From positions 1 to 8,172 of the forward strand of contig JAGOSC010000078.1 of assembly GCA_018062515.1 (NCBI GenBank): a DNA stretch of 8,172 nt. The letters run 5' to 3'. The DNA is from Candidatus Omnitrophota bacterium. GTDB lineage: Bacteria; Omnitrophota; Gorgyraeia; Zapsychrales; Zapsychraceae. Shown here in pieces: positions 6,300-8,172 of this stretch; within the stretch, counting starts at the first letter, position 1; every line of letters begins with the position of its first letter. The translations under genes and the position numbers were made by a program. The notes below the pieces were generated by a model. The model was not told where the DNA came from. It saw only the letters and a program-made list of their open reading frames with translations, and did no database searches.

Positions 6300-7106
6300 A
6301 TGGATGAAAAAAAACTAGGACTCATTGCGGGAAACGGTAAGTTTCCAATCCTCTTTGCTAAAGAAGCTAAAGCTTTGGGCTACCAAATCATTGCGGCCGG
6401 CATAAAGGGTGATACATCATTATTATTAAAACCGTTTGTCGACAAACTGACAATTTTTAAAGTTGGTGATTTGAAAAAGTTGTTTTCCTATTTTGAAGCA
6501 GAAAAAATCACTCAAGTTGTTATGGCGGGCCAGGTTAATCCGGAGAATTTATTTTCTGATATAACGTTCGATGAGGAATTTAAAAATTTATTTAATGCGA
6601 TTCGGGACAGAAAAGCCGATACTATTTTTACCGCTATCGCGGATAAACTGAAAGAACATCATATTGAATTGATTGACTCAACCTTTCTGATAAAAAATCA
6701 TTTAGCTCCAAAAGGGACGCTAACCCGACGAGCTCCAACGCTCACTGAACTTAGCGATATTGAATTCGGACAACAAATTGCTAAATCGATGGGTGCCATT
6801 GACGTTGGTCAAACGGTCGTGATCAAGGAAAAAGCGATTGTTGCCATTGAGGCCATGGAAGGGACGGACAAGACAATTTTGCGGGGGGGATCCATAGCCA
6901 AAGAGGGCGCCGTTGTTGTCAAAATGAGTAAACCGCACCAAGACCTGAGATTTGATGTTCCCGTCATCGGTCCGCGGACCATCCAATGTATGGCTAAGTC
7001 TAAATGCAAATGTTTAGCGATTGAATCCGGGAAAACGATCATTATCGATCAATCAAAAACGATTCAACTAGCCGACCGTTTTAAGATTTGTATTGTCGCC
7101 GTTTAA
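6300..7106 (+). CDS. lpxI: UDP-2,3-diacylglucosamine diphosphatase LpxI
   Basis: Cleaves UDP-2,3-diacylglucosamine to lipid X (2,3-diacylglucosamine 1-phosphate) and UMP, the fourth step of lipid A synthesis. It is the alternative to LpxH and unrelated to it in fold. From the ATG at 6300 it is 268 residues, normal for LpxI. The N-terminal domain (about 1-130) opens with KLGLIAGNGKFPILFAKEAK, the family's characteristic start, and contains VVMAGQVNPENLF. The C-terminal domain holds LTRRAPT (141-147), DVGQTVVIKEKAIVAIEAMEGTD (168-190 region) and the catalytic-aspartate motif DLRFDVPVIGP (Asp219, equivalent to Asp225 of Caulobacter LpxI). A longer TTG-initiated form (MPRGSSF...) is rejected because those codons lie inside a repeat hairpin and the family begins at the later Met. 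It is separated from lpxA by the repeat element and is followed two bases later by the lysS promoter. Confidence 0.95.
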   Translation: MDEKKLGLIAGNGKFPILFAKEAKALGYQIIAAGIKGDTSLLLKPFVDKLTIFKVGDLKKLFSYFEAEKITQVVMAGQVNPENLFSDITFDEEFKNLFNAIRDRKADTIFTAIADKLKEHHIELIDSTFLIKNHLAPKGTLTRRAPTLTELSDIEFGQQIAKSMGAIDVGQTVVIKEKAIVAIEAMEGTDKTILRGGSIAKEGAVVVKMSKPHQDLRFDVPVIGPRTIQCMAKSKCKCLAIESGKTIIIDQSKTIQLADRFKICIVAV

Positions 7107-7107
7107 A

Positions 7108-7136
7108 TTGACACCCACCAGCTTTTTCTATATAAT
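7108..7136 (+). promoter_or_regulatory. Perfect-consensus sigma70 promoter for lysS
   Basis: TTGACA (7108-7113), a 17-base spacer, then TATAAT (7131-7136): both hexamers match the housekeeping consensus exactly, at ideal spacing. The -35 box begins two bases after the lpxI stop codon. Initiation is expected near 7143, giving a leader of about 50 bases that is very AU-rich and contains a 10-base palindrome (TTAATATTAA, 7160-7169). A GAAGGA ribosome-binding site follows at 7175-7180. No terminator separates lpxI from it, so lpx transcripts may also read through. Confidence 0.9.
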
Positions 7137-7191
7137 CTATAAACTTATATAAATAATATTTAATATTAATACTTGAAGGAAAATTTGATTT

Positions 7192-8172
7192 ATGGAAGTG
7201 AATGAAATTAAAGAAGTTAGAATAGATAAAATCAAAGATCTAATAGCTGCAGGTATTGATCCCTATGGCGGTAAATTTGAGGCTTCACATACTGTCCACA
7301 ATGTCTTAAAAAATTTTCAAGCTGAACAGCCCATCAAAATCGCCGGCCGCATTATGGCGCAGAGAAGTCACGGAAAAGTTCTCTTTGCCGATCTGGAAGA
7401 CCAAACCGGTCGAATTCAATTATTTATCAAATTAGAAGACCCGGAAGCAGAGATATCTAAAATTATTAAAGCCTTAGATATTGGCGACATTATTGGCGTT
7501 GAAGGCACAACGTTTACCACCAAAATGGGACAAGATAGCATCCGTGTCTCAAAAATCAAATTTTTATCCAAATCGTTGACGATGCTTCCCGAAAAATGGC
7601 ATGGTTTAAAAGATGTTGAGGTGCGATACCGTCAGCGATATGTTGATTTGATTGCCAACAAAGATGTGAAAGAAGTTTTTGTTAAACGCAGTAAAGCGAT
7701 CACATTTATTCGAAATGTATTAGATAGCCGAGGTTTTTTGGAGGTCGAAACACCTATGCTTCAGCCTTTGGCCGGCGGTGCGCGCGGCCGTCCGTTTAAA
7801 AGTCAGCACAATGCCTACGACATGGATGTTTTTTTACGCATCGCGCCTGAGCTTTATTTAAAACGATTGCTCGTCGGAGGCTTCGACCGCGTATATGAAG
7901 TAAATCGAAATTTTAGAAATGAAGGGGTCTCAACTCGTCACAATCCGGAATTTACCATGCTCGAAGTTTATCAAGCCTACGGTGATTTTGAAGACATGAT
8001 GAAATTAACCGAAGACTTAGTCTCGGGAGCCGCCAAAGAATTGACCGGGTCTTATAAAGTTATGTATCAAGGAAAAGAAATCAATTTTGAACCGCCGTGG
8101 GAACGGCGCAGTTTTGCCAAAATCATGAAAGATCGTTTTGATATTAACGCTACCGACGAGGCTAGTGTGATG
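7192..8172 (+). CDS. lysS: Lysyl-tRNA synthetase, class II (3' truncated)
   Basis: Charges tRNA-Lys with lysine in the cytoplasm. The frame is open from the ATG at 7192 to the last base, giving 327 residues of an expected ~490-510. The N-terminal OB-fold anticodon-binding domain (about 48-125) includes KIAGRIMAQRSHGKVLFADL. The linker DVEVRYRQRYVDLI (141-154) is the class IIb LysRS signature. Motif 1 is FIRNVLDSRGFLEVETPML (172-190). LRIAPELYLKRLLVGGF (215-231) and motif 2, FRNEGVSTRHNPEFTMLE (241-258), are intact; motif 3 lies beyond the window. The usual GGAAARPF loop reads GGARGRPF (195-202), a mild variation. The start is supported by GAAGGA 11 bases upstream and a perfect promoter. It appears to be a separate transcription unit from the lipid A genes. 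Confidence 0.97.
   Translation, partial: MEVNEIKEVRIDKIKDLIAAGIDPYGGKFEASHTVHNVLKNFQAEQPIKIAGRIMAQRSHGKVLFADLEDQTGRIQLFIKLEDPEAEISKIIKALDIGDIIGVEGTTFTTKMGQDSIRVSKIKFLSKSLTMLPEKWHGLKDVEVRYRQRYVDLIANKDVKEVFVKRSKAITFIRNVLDSRGFLEVETPMLQPLAGGARGRPFKSQHNAYDMDVFLRIAPELYLKRLLVGGFDRVYEVNRNFRNEGVSTRHNPEFTMLEVYQAYGDFEDMMKLTEDLVSGAAKELTGSYKVMYQGKEINFEPPWERRSFAKIMKDRFDINATDEASVM

Noticed and set aside
1..8172. CRISPR arrays, tRNA/rRNA genes, phage or toxin-antitoxin modules
   Set aside because: No regularly spaced direct repeats, no cloverleaf or rRNA-like segments, and no such protein families were seen. The space is filled by the seven envelope and tRNA-charging genes and the single repeat element.

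Overview
This window is an envelope-biogenesis cluster from a diderm (Gram-negative-type) bacterium with a lipid A pathway. All seven genes are on the + strand. The base composition is moderately AT-rich. A BamA-Skp-LpxD-(LpxC-FabZ)-LpxA-LpxI order with a fused LpxC-FabZ and LpxI in place of LpxH suggests an uncultivated PVC-type or related lineage. Candidatus Omnitrophota is my best guess, from memory of similar gene orders, and it is unproven from the sequence alone.

Layout: (1) 1-2168, the C-terminal ~721 residues of BamA, cut by the window edge. (2) 2239-2736, a Skp/OmpH periplasmic chaperone with a signal peptide, followed by a strong intrinsic terminator hairpin at 2769-2798. (3) 2822-6026, lpxD, an lpxC-fabZ fusion and lpxA; lpxD and lpxC-fabZ overlap by one base, and lpxA may have an extra promoter. 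(4) 6027-6299, the only large gap. Most of it is an inverted-repeat-rich, REP/MITE-like element that runs right up to the next start codon. (5) 6300-7106, lpxI. (6) 7108-7136, a perfect-consensus sigma70-type promoter driving lysS, which starts at 7192 and runs off the right edge.

How the genes work together: LpxA, LpxC, LpxD and LpxI catalyse successive early steps of lipid A synthesis (UDP-GlcNAc 3-O-acylation, deacetylation, N-acylation and pyrophosphate cleavage to lipid X). FabZ uses the same 3-hydroxyacyl-ACP pool for fatty acid synthesis. Skp escorts and BamA inserts outer-membrane proteins, so the cluster couples the lipid and protein sides of outer-membrane assembly. lysS is a housekeeping gene with its own promoter. 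LpxB, which would use the LpxI product, is not in the window.

I see no previously undescribed enzyme system. The parts most worth a second look are non-coding: the repeat element that appears to supply (and may mask) the lpxI ribosome-binding site, and the terminator between skp and lpxD, which has no recognisable promoter after it.
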